Shown: positions 1 through 5,247 of the stretch, in pieces
Numbering within the stretch: the stretch's first letter is position 1
Layout of the letters: each line of letters starts with the position of its first letter
Source of the DNA: Clostridia bacterium
GTDB lineage: Bacteria; Bacillota_A; Clostridia; Oscillospirales; CAG-272
Reading direction: 5' to 3'
NCBI GenBank assembly: GCA_017414585.1
Contig: JAFQLN010000161.1
Location: forward strand, 1 to 5,329
DNA length: 5,329 nt
Translations under genes and position numbers: made by a program
Notes under the pieces: generated by a model
The model's input: only the letters and a program-made list of their open reading frames with translations
Databases searched by the model: none
Told to the model about the DNA's origin: nothing

Positions 1-18
1 TATCCAAACTGTTTATTC

Positions 19-166
19 GTTCTTTTTCTCCTTTAGCGAGGAGAAAAAGAACCAAAAAGAGGAACTTTTTCGGAAGTCTTGGGCATTTCGACCTCTGCGG
101 AGGTCGATGAGGGGCTCGGCCCCGTCAAACCCCGCAAACTTTTGAAAAAGTTTGATCAAAACTTTT
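19..166. repeat. Composite intergenic repeat made of successive hairpins
   Basis: Several inverted repeats stand in a row. Hairpin A has 13-bp perfect arms (19-31 and 40-52). A short remnant follows (64-67 with 74-77). Hairpin B has 8-bp arms (88-95 and 100-107) around TGCG. Hairpin C pairs GGGGC with GCCCC (111-115 and 119-123). Hairpin D pairs 135-143 with 146-154. This arrangement, with a TTTTTCGGAA motif between, resembles repeats I associate with Clostridia genomes. It carries no convincing gene. Confidence 0.75.
135..166 (-). terminator. Weak terminator candidate after the DUF3048 gene
   Basis: Three related 8-nt arms overlap here. Segment 146-153 can pair with either 136-143 or 159-166, giving two mutually exclusive AU-rich hairpins. 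On the minus strand the 159-166/146-153 hairpin ends in a run of U, starting about 40 bp after the DUF3048 stop. It is the only terminator-like structure in the immediate downstream region. The stem contains only one G-C pair, so termination would be weak. Confidence 0.35.
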
Positions 167-207
167 ATACTTGCGACAGCCCTCAGCCAAAAACGTATTT
201 ATTTATC

Positions 208-1584
208 TTACCACTCGTACTCGAAATCAATATTCTTCGCTACGGAGTTGTCCACCACGCAGATGAACGTCTTGCCGCTGTTGAGAATCAGTTCATCGCC
301 GTTGCGGTATTCAATGTGCATCGTGGAGGTCTTGCCTTCGCGGGACCAGTTCACGACTTTGCGCTTGCCGTTGGTGATGTAGTAGCCCTGACCGCTGCCG
401 ACCGTACCGACTGCGAGACGTCCCGCTTCGTCGCCCGGAATCAGGGAGATGTCCGTGAAGAGAATCAGGACATTCTTGACGGAGAGCTGTTCGCCGGTCG
501 TACCGTCTACATGAGCCATGCCGTTGTACTGGTAGCGGAGGTATTCGCCGGTCTCTTCATTATAGACAAAGTCAACGGTCTGAATTGCCGTGGACTTCAT
601 ATGGACATGGGACGCGGGGGAGCCTGCGATTTTGTTGTCCGTGTTTTCATCATAGAAATTGAACAGCGGCACCTGATTTTCGTCCAGCTCTGTGCGGTAC
701 TTCTTGTAGTTGATGCCGTTGACGATTTCTTCGCCGCTTGTCATCAGACTGTGTTCGTAGCCCATGTTCACACGGCGCCATTCATCGCGCCAGAAAGTGG
801 TGGGCAGATACATATTAACGCCGTCGAGATTGTTGATGCCGCGGGTCAGAATCTTGTCGTATGCCTGACCGCTGCCGCCTGCGTGGACGTAGATGGCGTC
901 ATGATTGTGCAGAAAATCTACAAAATAGTCTCTCGAGGAACGGATGGAACCGACTGTCGGCAGATTTTCATAGTCCGATACAAGCATCATGATGCGTGTG
1001 ATGCCGCCTTCCGCCGCACATTCGTAGTAAATGTCGCCTTCGCAGATGCCGTGCTGGGGAAGACTGTTCTTGATGTTGTTGATCATGATCGCAACGGGAC
1101 GCTGATCGCGTTCTTCCTCCGTTGTCGTTACGCCGTTGAGGTAGTTGTAAATACGCGCGGGTTCTTCCGGTTTCGCTTCTTCTTCCTGCTTGGCTTCTTC
1201 TTCTGCCTTTGCCTGTTCAGCAGCTTCCTGCTTTGCCGCTTCTGCCGCTTCCAGTTCTTCCTTGGTGTCCTTTTCATCGGAGTAGCCGGTGATTACGGAG
1301 TCGGGTGTTTCCAGAAGTTCTTCGGAAGAGGGAAGGGTGATTTCCGTTTCTTCTTCCGGTTCGGCAGTTTCCGGTTCGGGTTCGGTTTCGTCTTCAGGTT
1401 CTTCTTCTTCAGCCTGTTCTTCTTCGCTTTCTTTTTCCGGTTCTGTTTCCTGTACTGCCGGAGCTTCATCGCTTTCGGTCGGCTTTTCTTCATCCTTGCC
1501 GCACGCTGCCGCAGAAACGAGCATCAGCACGGACAGGAGAAACGCGAGCGTTCTTTTCATGCTTGTTTTCATATTGTCATCCAT
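208..1584 (-). CDS. DUF3048 (YerB-like) lipoprotein with acidic linker
   Basis: The 458-residue product is predicted to be anchored to the outer face of the membrane. Seen: a basic N-terminus and hydrophobic stretch (about 10-27) end in a lipobox-like A-A-A-C, putting the lipidated cysteine at residue 28. Residues 31-82 are an extremely Glu/Asp-rich linker. Residues 107-142 are Glu/Ala/Lys-rich and probably helical. From about 145 to the end is a DUF3048 domain, recognised by RPVAIMINN (162-170), GGITRIMM (193-200), VGSIRSSRDY (211-220), HAGGS (234-238) and the C-terminal LNSGKTFICVV segment (434-444). Known: Bacillus YerB has this domain; its biochemical role is unsettled. A promoter lies just upstream. 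No clear Shine-Dalgarno marks the start, so Met5 (1572) or Met9 (1560) are alternatives, and either keeps the signal peptide. The family is confident; the function is unknown. Confidence 0.92.
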   Translation of the reverse strand: MDDNMKTSMKRTLAFLLSVLMLVSAAACGKDEEKPTESDEAPAVQETEPEKESEEEQAEEEEPEDETEPEPETAEPEEETEITLPSSEELLETPDSVITGYSDEKDTKEELEAAEAAKQEAAEQAKAEEEAKQEEEAKPEEPARIYNYLNGVTTTEEERDQRPVAIMINNIKNSLPQHGICEGDIYYECAAEGGITRIMMLVSDYENLPTVGSIRSSRDYFVDFLHNHDAIYVHAGGSGQAYDKILTRGINNLDGVNMYLPTTFWRDEWRRVNMGYEHSLMTSGEEIVNGINYKKYRTELDENQVPLFNFYDENTDNKIAGSPASHVHMKSTAIQTVDFVYNEETGEYLRYQYNGMAHVDGTTGEQLSVKNVLILFTDISLIPGDEAGRLAVGTVGSGQGYYITNGKRKVVNWSREGKTSTMHIEYRNGDELILNSGKTFICVVDNSVAKNIDFEYEW

Positions 1585-1631
1585 CTTACTTATTTTATGT
1601 AATATTTTGCCGGATTATGACGGCGTTTTCT

Positions 1632-1660
1632 ATTGTACAGAATACAGGGAAGTTTGTCAA
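1632..1660 (-). promoter_or_regulatory. Sigma-A promoter of the DUF3048 gene
   Basis: On the minus strand a perfect -35 TTGACA (1655-1660) is followed by a 17-bp spacer and TACAAT (1632-1637). The start is predicted near 1625, giving a leader of about 40 nt. The -35 lies only 22 bp after the M28 stop codon. The lipoprotein can therefore be transcribed alone, although read-through from the M28 gene is possible because no clear terminator separates them. Confidence 0.85.
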
Positions 1661-1682
1661 GCGAATCGGGGAAATATTTACA

Positions 1683-2624
1683 TTATCCGCCGTAATTTGC
1701 CGCTTTGCTGAAAAGTTCGGTCAGTGCCGCAATGTTTTCTTCCATATATACCGTATCCTTCGGCGTGTGGATTCTGTCCATGTACAGACCGATGACGGGC
1801 GCTTTTTTGAGAGCCGCGATTGCCGCTGTCTTCGTGAATGCCGCCTGATCGGACGGGTAGAAGGTCGTTTTCGACGAGGTCAGCACCGGTGTTCTGCCGT
1901 GTGCGGCGCAGATTTCTTCCGCGTGCTCTTTCACATACCGGTAAACGCCGCTGTCTTCCCCTGCTTTCGTGAACGACAGAAGCAGATTCTCTCCGTCCGA
2001 AACGCAGTCGAAATTCACGAGCATGGTCGATTTCTTTACTTCCGGATGCGCCTTCGCAAACGCCGCCGAGCCGAGCAGTCCGACTTCTTCATTGTCGAAC
2101 AATACAAACGCGCAGTCGTCCCTGTCCCGAAGCAGATCGGCAAGGGTCAGCACGGCAATCACGCCGGACGTGTTGTCGTTGACCGTGTGCGGATTCGCCG
2201 GGCCTGCCATGATCAGCCACAGTTCAGCAGCCGCGGGAAGAATCAGCGCAAGCTCCGTCAGAAGCAGTCCGGCAAGGTCGGGCAGGGAAGAGGACAGGTG
2301 TGCGGTCAGCGCCGAAAGCAGAAACGGCGGCGCGAGGATCACGGCGGTGAGGACAAGCTGATAGAGAAGATAAACGAGGAAATTTTTCGGCGTGATGAAA
2401 TTCGGCACGGGCATTCGTGCGCAGGTGTCGTAGTGCGCCGTGAAGACGATTTTTGCCGTGTCGGGTGAGCCGAGGACGATATTGCGGGATTTCACGAGCG
2501 ATCCCGATTCCTCGACGGTCAGTCTGTCGCCGAAGTGCCCGCGGAGCATGGAGATGAAGGCTTCTTTCTGTGCCTTCGATTTGCGGATTTCGTATGATGG
2601 GAGAATGATTTCTTTCCAGTTCAT
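1683..2624 (-). CDS. M28-family zinc metallopeptidase with internal transmembrane hairpin
   Basis: A 313-residue predicted peptidase or aminopeptidase of the M28 family. Seen: the expected metal and catalytic motifs occur in order. These are HYD (H64, D66), NDNTSG (N149, D150), DNEE (E179 as likely general base, E180 as ligand), NFD (D206) and a C-terminal RIHTPKDT (H286). Known for M28: two zinc ions held by His, bridging Asp, Glu, Asp and His, so an intact catalytic set is predicted. Unusual: between H64 and D150 lie two hydrophobic stretches, about 81-108 and 117-141, that look like a transmembrane hairpin, while no N-terminal signal peptide is visible. By inference the catalytic halves lie on the same side of the membrane, probably cytoplasmic. 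GAAAGG at 2633-2638 lies 8 nt before the ATG and supports this start. A consensus promoter is at 2678-2706. The substrate is unknown. Confidence 0.9.
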   Translation of the reverse strand: MNWKEIILPSYEIRKSKAQKEAFISMLRGHFGDRLTVEESGSLVKSRNIVLGSPDTAKIVFTAHYDTCARMPVPNFITPKNFLVYLLYQLVLTAVILAPPFLLSALTAHLSSSLPDLAGLLLTELALILPAAAELWLIMAGPANPHTVNDNTSGVIAVLTLADLLRDRDDCAFVLFDNEEVGLLGSAAFAKAHPEVKKSTMLVNFDCVSDGENLLLSFTKAGEDSGVYRYVKEHAEEICAAHGRTPVLTSSKTTFYPSDQAAFTKTAAIAALKKAPVIGLYMDRIHTPKDTVYMEENIAALTELFSKAANYGG

Positions 2625-2640
2625 GAAAATTGCCTTTCGG

Positions 2641-2676
2641 ATAAAAAATACCGCACAGAAAAACTCTGTACGGTAT
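2641..2676 (-). terminator. Intrinsic terminator of the 58-aa gene, within the M28 leader
   Basis: On the minus strand a 12-bp stem (arms 2665-2676 and 2648-2659, one G-U pair) closes a 5-nt loop and is followed by a six-U run (2643-2648). This is a classical rho-independent terminator about 40 bp after the 58-residue gene. It lies downstream of the M28 promoter and just before the M28 ribosome binding site, so it is also within the M28 initially transcribed region. Confidence 0.82.
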
Positions 2677-2677
2677 C

Positions 2678-2706
2678 ATTATAAAGGAACTATTTGGATA
2701 TGTCAA
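2678..2706 (-). promoter_or_regulatory. Perfect-consensus promoter of the M28 gene
   Basis: On the minus strand TTGACA (2701-2706), a 17-bp spacer and TATAAT (2678-2683) match the sigma-A consensus at all twelve positions. It begins 7 bp after the stop codon of the 58-residue gene. The start is predicted near G2671, which falls inside the first arm of the terminator at 2641-2676. Confidence 0.9.
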
Positions 2707-2713
2707 GCAAAAG

Positions 2714-2890
2714 TCAATCGCTGGTATGTTCGTCTGTCTGTTTGTTCAGCCGTTTTTCTTTGATCCGATTGATCTGACGGGTACAGAATGAGAAAACGCC
2801 GAGATATTTCAGACAGCAGAGGAAAACAAGGATAAACAGAAGCCATCCAAACCATGAAATAAGAAATGTGAGAAACATATAAGGCAGCAT
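2714..2890 (-). CDS. Small single-pass membrane protein, 58 aa, unrecognised
   Basis: I do not recognise this family. Seen: 58 residues, with a strongly hydrophobic, aromatic-rich stretch from about residue 3 to 30 (a tryptophan pair in SWFGWLL, a cysteine pair in LCCL). A basic segment follows (RQINRIKEKRLNK, 38-50), then an acidic, polar tail. By the positive-inside rule the C-terminus should be cytoplasmic. The frame stays open upstream to an ATG at 2989, but that codon lies inside the promoter, so translation cannot begin there. The ATG at 2890 follows AAAGGAG (2902-2908) by 11 nt and is preferred. It has its own promoter and an intrinsic terminator downstream, so it is probably monocistronic. 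Terminator, ribosome binding site and promoter together make this a credible gene despite its size. Confidence 0.7.
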   Translation of the reverse strand: MLPYMFLTFLISWFGWLLFILVFLCCLKYLGVFSFCTRQINRIKEKRLNKQTDEHTSD

Positions 2891-2901
2891 AAATTGTTCA
2901 T

Positions 2902-2908
2902 CTCCTTT
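2902..2908 (-). promoter_or_regulatory. Ribosome binding site deciding the 58-aa start
   Basis: AAAGGAG read on the minus strand is a near-perfect Shine-Dalgarno, 11 nt before the ATG at 2890. A second ATG at 2898-2900, in another frame, begins only two bases after it. That is too close for initiation and its frame gives no convincing protein. The site therefore points to the ATG at 2890, not the upstream in-frame ATG at 2989. Confidence 0.75.
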
Positions 2909-2979
2909 AATCAATGAAAACCGTCGTGCGGCGGACAGGCGTCTCATGCATCCGTGCGATCGGGATGTGTACTGATTAT

Positions 2980-3008
2980 ATTTTAACACGAAAAGAATAT
3001 TGGGTCAA
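2980..3008 (-). promoter_or_regulatory. Extended -10 promoter of the 58-aa gene
   Basis: On the minus strand TTGACC (3003-3008), a 17-bp spacer and TAAAAT (2980-2985) form a good sigma-A promoter. The -10 is preceded by TGT, giving the TGn extended -10 element. An overlapping TATAAT at 2975-2980 has no -35 at a proper distance. The predicted start near 2973 leaves a leader of about 80 nt, in which I see no recognisable riboswitch. Confidence 0.75.
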
Positions 3009-3011
3009 TAT
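2997..3011. promoter_or_regulatory. Palindrome over the -35 box, possible operator
   Basis: ATATTG (2997-3002) and CAATAT (3006-3011) form a perfect 6-bp inverted repeat around a 3-bp centre, covering the -35 hexamer of the 58-residue gene's promoter. This position would suit a repressor site. It is short and AT-rich, so chance is quite possible. Confidence 0.35.
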
Positions 3012-3100
3012 GCTGTTTATTTATAAAAAATAATTTCGCTGATTGACATAAAATAGCACAATTAAATATATGCAGAATCACGAAATGAACAATTGTATGC

Positions 3101-3141
3101 AAACAAAAACCGCACGGCAGATCAGTTCCGCCGCACGGTTT
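3101..3141 (-). terminator. Intrinsic terminator of the asnS operon
   Basis: On the minus strand a 12-bp stem (arms 3130-3141 and 3107-3118, with two G-U pairs in RNA) closes an 11-nt loop. The final UUU of the stem runs into UUGUUU. It begins 4 bp after the stop of the 62-residue gene, so it marks the end of the asnS transcript. Confidence 0.88.
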
Positions 3142-3145
3142 GGGG

Positions 3146-3334
3146 TTATACAGGTGTGATCAGAAAAGCGGTCACGAGAACAAGCACAAAGAGAAGAACG
3201 CAAACTCCGCAGAACAGTGCGCACAGATTGCGCTTTTTCGCGTCGCCCTGCTTCTGGAACTTTACCATTCCTCCGATCGTCCACGGGAGAAAGAACGCCG
3301 CAAGGAGCGCAAGATACTGAAGAACGGTCAGCAT
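3146..3334 (-). CDS. Small two-helix membrane protein, 62 aa, co-transcribed with asnS
   Basis: I do not recognise this family. Seen: two hydrophobic segments (about 3-23 and 37-60) separated by a short basic loop, KFQKQGDAKKRN (25-36), typical of a helical hairpin with a cytoplasmic loop and both ends outside. The ATG comes three bases after the asnS stop codon (TAA GCG ATG). No good Shine-Dalgarno is seen in the end of asnS, so translation probably depends on coupling or re-initiation. The stop lies 4 bp before a strong intrinsic terminator, which makes this the last gene of the asnS transcript. The hydrophobic/charged pattern and the tight fit between asnS and the terminator argue for a real gene. 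A chance frame cannot be fully excluded. Confidence 0.72.
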   Translation of the reverse strand: MLTVLQYLALLAAFFLPWTIGGMVKFQKQGDAKKRNLCALFCGVCVLLFVLVLVTAFLITPV

Positions 3335-3337
3335 CGC

Positions 3338-4729
3338 TTACAGTTCGCAGTTGCCCACGGTGCGCGGGAACGGGATGACGTCGCGGATGTTCGATACGCC
3401 GGTGAGGTACATGACGCATCTTTCAAAGCCCAGACCGAAGCCTGCATGACGTGCGGAACCGTACTTTCTGAGATCGAGGTAGAAGTCGTAGCTTTCCTTT
3501 TCCAGTCCCAGTTCGTCCATACGCTTTTCGAGAAGCTCCAGCGAATCCTCTCTCTGCGAACCGCCGATGATTTCGCCGATGCCGGGAACGAGGCAGTCCA
3601 TAGCCGCAACGGTCTTGCCGTCTTCGTTCAGCTTCATGTAGAACGCCTTGATTTCCTTCGGATAGTCGGTGACGAAAACGGGACGCTTGAACACTTCTTC
3701 GGTGAGATAGCGTTCGTGTTCGGTCTGCAGGTCGCAGCCCCAGTAAACCTTGTAATCGAAGTTGTCGTTGTTCTTTTCAAGGATTTCGACAGCTTCCGTG
3801 TAGGTGACATGACCGAAATCGGACGATGCAACATGGTTGAGTCTGTCAAGAAGTCCCTTGTCAACGAACTGGTTGAAGAATGCCATTTCTTCCGGCGCTT
3901 CTTCCATGACATAGTTAATGATATACTTGAGCATATCTTCCGCGAGCTTCATGTCATCCGCGAGATCGGCAAATGCGATTTCCGGCTCAATCATCCAGAA
4001 TTCAGCCGCGTGACGGGTGGTGTTGGAGTTTTCCGCACGGAAGGTGGGACCGAAGGTGTAGATGTTTTTGAACGCCATGGCATAGGTTTCGCCGTTGAGC
4101 TGACCGGATACGGTGAGGTTTGCGCTCTTGCCGAAGAAGTCTTCGGAGAAGTCCACCTTTCCGTCTTCCGTTCTCGGAACATTGTCAAGATCCAGCGTGG
4201 TGACGCGGAACATTTCGCCCGCACCTTCGCAGTCGGAACCGGTGATCAGAGGCGTGTTGACATAAACGAAGCCGCGTTCCTGGAAGAACTTGTGGATGGC
4301 ATACGCCGCAAGAGAGCGCACTCTGAACACCGCCTGGAACAGGTTGGTTCTGGGGCGGAGGTGGGAGATGGTGCGGAGATATTCAATGGTGTGGCGCTTC
4401 TTCTGGAGCGGATAATCCGGCGTGGACGCGCCTTCGAGGATGACATTGTCCGCGTGGATTTCAAAGGGCTGCTTTGCGTCGGGCGTTTCTATGATGCGTC
4501 CTTCGACAACGAGAGCGGAACCGACGTTGAACTTGGAGATTTCCGCAAAGTTGGCGAGCTTGTCGTCGTATACGATCTGGATCGGTTCAAAGAAAGTGCC
4601 GTCGGAGAGCATAATGAAGCCGAACGTCTTGGATGCGCGGATACTGCGTACCCAGCCGCCGACCGTGATGTGATCGTGGTCAAGCGACGCGCGTTCTCTG
4701 TAGAGCTGACGGATGCTGGTAAGTTCCAT
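3338..4729 (-). CDS. asnS: Asparaginyl-tRNA synthetase
   Basis: A 463-residue class IIb synthetase that charges tRNA-Asn with asparagine using ATP in the cytoplasm; the length is normal for bacterial AsnRS. Seen: an N-terminal OB-fold anticodon-binding domain (about 18-100, starting [19 protein letters not shown]), then the catalytic core. Class II motif 1 is around 145-162 ([15 protein letters not shown]). Motif 2 is around 227-250 ([19 protein letters not shown], with R231 and E233). Motif 3 is GFGLGFER (430-437), with the ATP-binding arginine R437. AsnRS is preferred over AspRS on overall resemblance: it is far shorter than typical bacterial AspRS, which carries a GAD insertion. The start is supported by AAAAAGGAA about 10 nt before the ATG. 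It is transcribed from the promoter at 4782-4811 with the 62-residue gene. The leader of about 45 nt is too short for a T-box riboswitch. Confidence 0.97.
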   Translation of the reverse strand: MELTSIRQLYRERASLDHDHITVGGWVRSIRASKTFGFIMLSDGTFFEPIQIVYDDKLANFAEISKFNVGSALVVEGRIIETPDAKQPFEIHADNVILEGASTPDYPLQKKRHTIEYLRTISHLRPRTNLFQAVFRVRSLAAYAIHKFFQERGFVYVNTPLITGSDCEGAGEMFRVTTLDLDNVPRTEDGKVDFSEDFFGKSANLTVSGQLNGETYAMAFKNIYTFGPTFRAENSNTTRHAAEFWMIEPEIAFADLADDMKLAEDMLKYIINYVMEEAPEEMAFFNQFVDKGLLDRLNHVASSDFGHVTYTEAVEILEKNNDNFDYKVYWGCDLQTEHERYLTEEVFKRPVFVTDYPKEIKAFYMKLNEDGKTVAAMDCLVPGIGEIIGGSQREDSLELLEKRMDELGLEKESYDFYLDLRKYGSARHAGFGLGFERCVMYLTGVSNIRDVIPFPRTVGNCEL

Positions 4730-4781
4730 ATCTGTGAATTCCTTTTTATGATGGTAAAATTTATATTTTCGATAATATAGT

Positions 4782-4811
4782 ATTATAGCACAGTTCGGGC
4801 AGGATTTGCAA
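4782..4811 (-). promoter_or_regulatory. Promoter of asnS
   Basis: On the minus strand TATAAT (4782-4787) is preceded by TGC, a perfect extended -10. A weaker -35, TTGCAA (4806-4811, 4 of 6 matches), lies 18 bp upstream. The start is predicted near 4773-4776, giving a leader of about 45 nt. The extended -10 would offset the poor -35. Confidence 0.75.
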
Positions 4812-4885
4812 CGGTTCGGAGAAAAAATCTTGCATCTTTGCAGAATTTCCGTAATTTCAGGCGGAGGCGGAGCAAAATATCGCGG

Positions 4886-5173
4886 CAGCTGTATTTATAT
4901 AATGGTAAATTTGAAGTTAACGTACGGGTATCAGATATACGATCGTTTTCCATATACCCGTAGGGACCGGCGTCCCCGACGGTCCGTCGAACGATTTGAA
5001 TTAATCTCAAGGGTAGGAATTTGTTCAAAATAGATTCAACAACGGATATTTCGTTGAATTTTTTCGTAAACGGACCGTCGGGGACGCCGGTCCCTACGAG
5101 AATGTGCAAATTTCGTATTCCCCTGTCACAAGTACGTTAAATTCAAATCTAATCTCTGAGGCAAATACCGCTG
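4886..5173. repeat. Nested palindromic element (MITE- or BIME-like)
   Basis: Three inverted arm pairs are nested: 4886-4896 with 5163-5173 (10 of 11 matching), 4907-4925 with 5132-5150 (17 of 19) and 4959-4987 with 5070-5098 (perfect, 29 bp). Their midpoints fall at 5028.5-5029.5. The stretches between the middle and inner pairs are both 33 bp. A small hairpin (5034-5040 with 5053-5059) lies in the central loop. No transposase is present, so this would be a non-autonomous repeat or a structured non-coding region. Confidence 0.7.
4959..5098. repeat. Perfect 29-bp inverted repeat pair
   Basis: Arms 4959-4987 and 5070-5098 are exact reverse complements, GC-rich in AT-rich surroundings, with an 82-bp loop. 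Each arm can also fold on itself (4963-4967 with 4972-4976, or 4964-4969 with 4980-4985), as in REP-type units. The outer ends read CGTAGGGACC...GGTCCCTACG, a pattern I recall from dispersed repeats in Clostridia. No clear target-site duplication is visible next to the arms. Confidence 0.85.
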
Positions 5174-5247
5174 TTCCGAACAGAATTTCACGGCAACAGC
5201 ATTTACTTTATGATATTTCATCAGGCTGAACGAAAGCTACAGCAAAG

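Noticed and set aside
79..1602. Long plus-strand open frame (507 codons) opposite the lipoprotein gene
   Set aside because: It is antisense to a clear DUF3048 gene and gives a low-complexity Phe/Arg-rich translation where the other strand encodes the Glu-rich linker. It has no recognised domain and starts inside a hairpin repeat.
1609..1624. GCCG/CGGC inverted repeat in the lipoprotein leader as a terminator
   Set aside because: Only 4 bp of stem with an 8-nt loop and no uninterrupted U run. It is too weak and lies downstream of the lipoprotein promoter.
1563..2468. Plus-strand open frame (301 codons) opposite the M28 gene
   Set aside because: The translation is rich in Arg, Cys and Phe with no domain, and it lies opposite a gene with an intact catalytic motif set.
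2891..2989. N-terminal extension of the 58-residue protein to 91 residues
   Set aside because: The upstream ATG at 2989 lies inside the predicted promoter spacer, so the mRNA would not contain it. A strong Shine-Dalgarno instead serves the ATG at 2890.
3043..3072. Plus-strand promoter-like TTGACA followed by an AT-rich -10 (TATATG, 18-bp spacer)
   Set aside because: The -10 match is poor and arises in AT-rich sequence. Downstream on the plus strand there is only the antisense of the asnS operon, so no target gene supports it.
4730..4776. T-box riboswitch before asnS
   Set aside because: Many Firmicutes synthetase genes have T-box leaders, but the leader here is only about 45 nt and lacks the long structured region with a terminator. 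The palindrome upstream lies outside the predicted transcript.
3140..4780. Long plus-strand open frame (546 codons) opposite asnS
   Set aside because: It is antisense to an unmistakable asparaginyl-tRNA synthetase and runs through its terminator and promoter. It reflects codon bias on the coding strand, not a gene.
4783..5109. Minus-strand frame of 108 codons upstream of asnS
   Set aside because: It is built from both arms of the 29-bp inverted repeat, which yields VGTGVPDGP-like strings, and it runs over the asnS promoter. No ribosome binding site is seen. Such frames are typical artefacts of this repeat.
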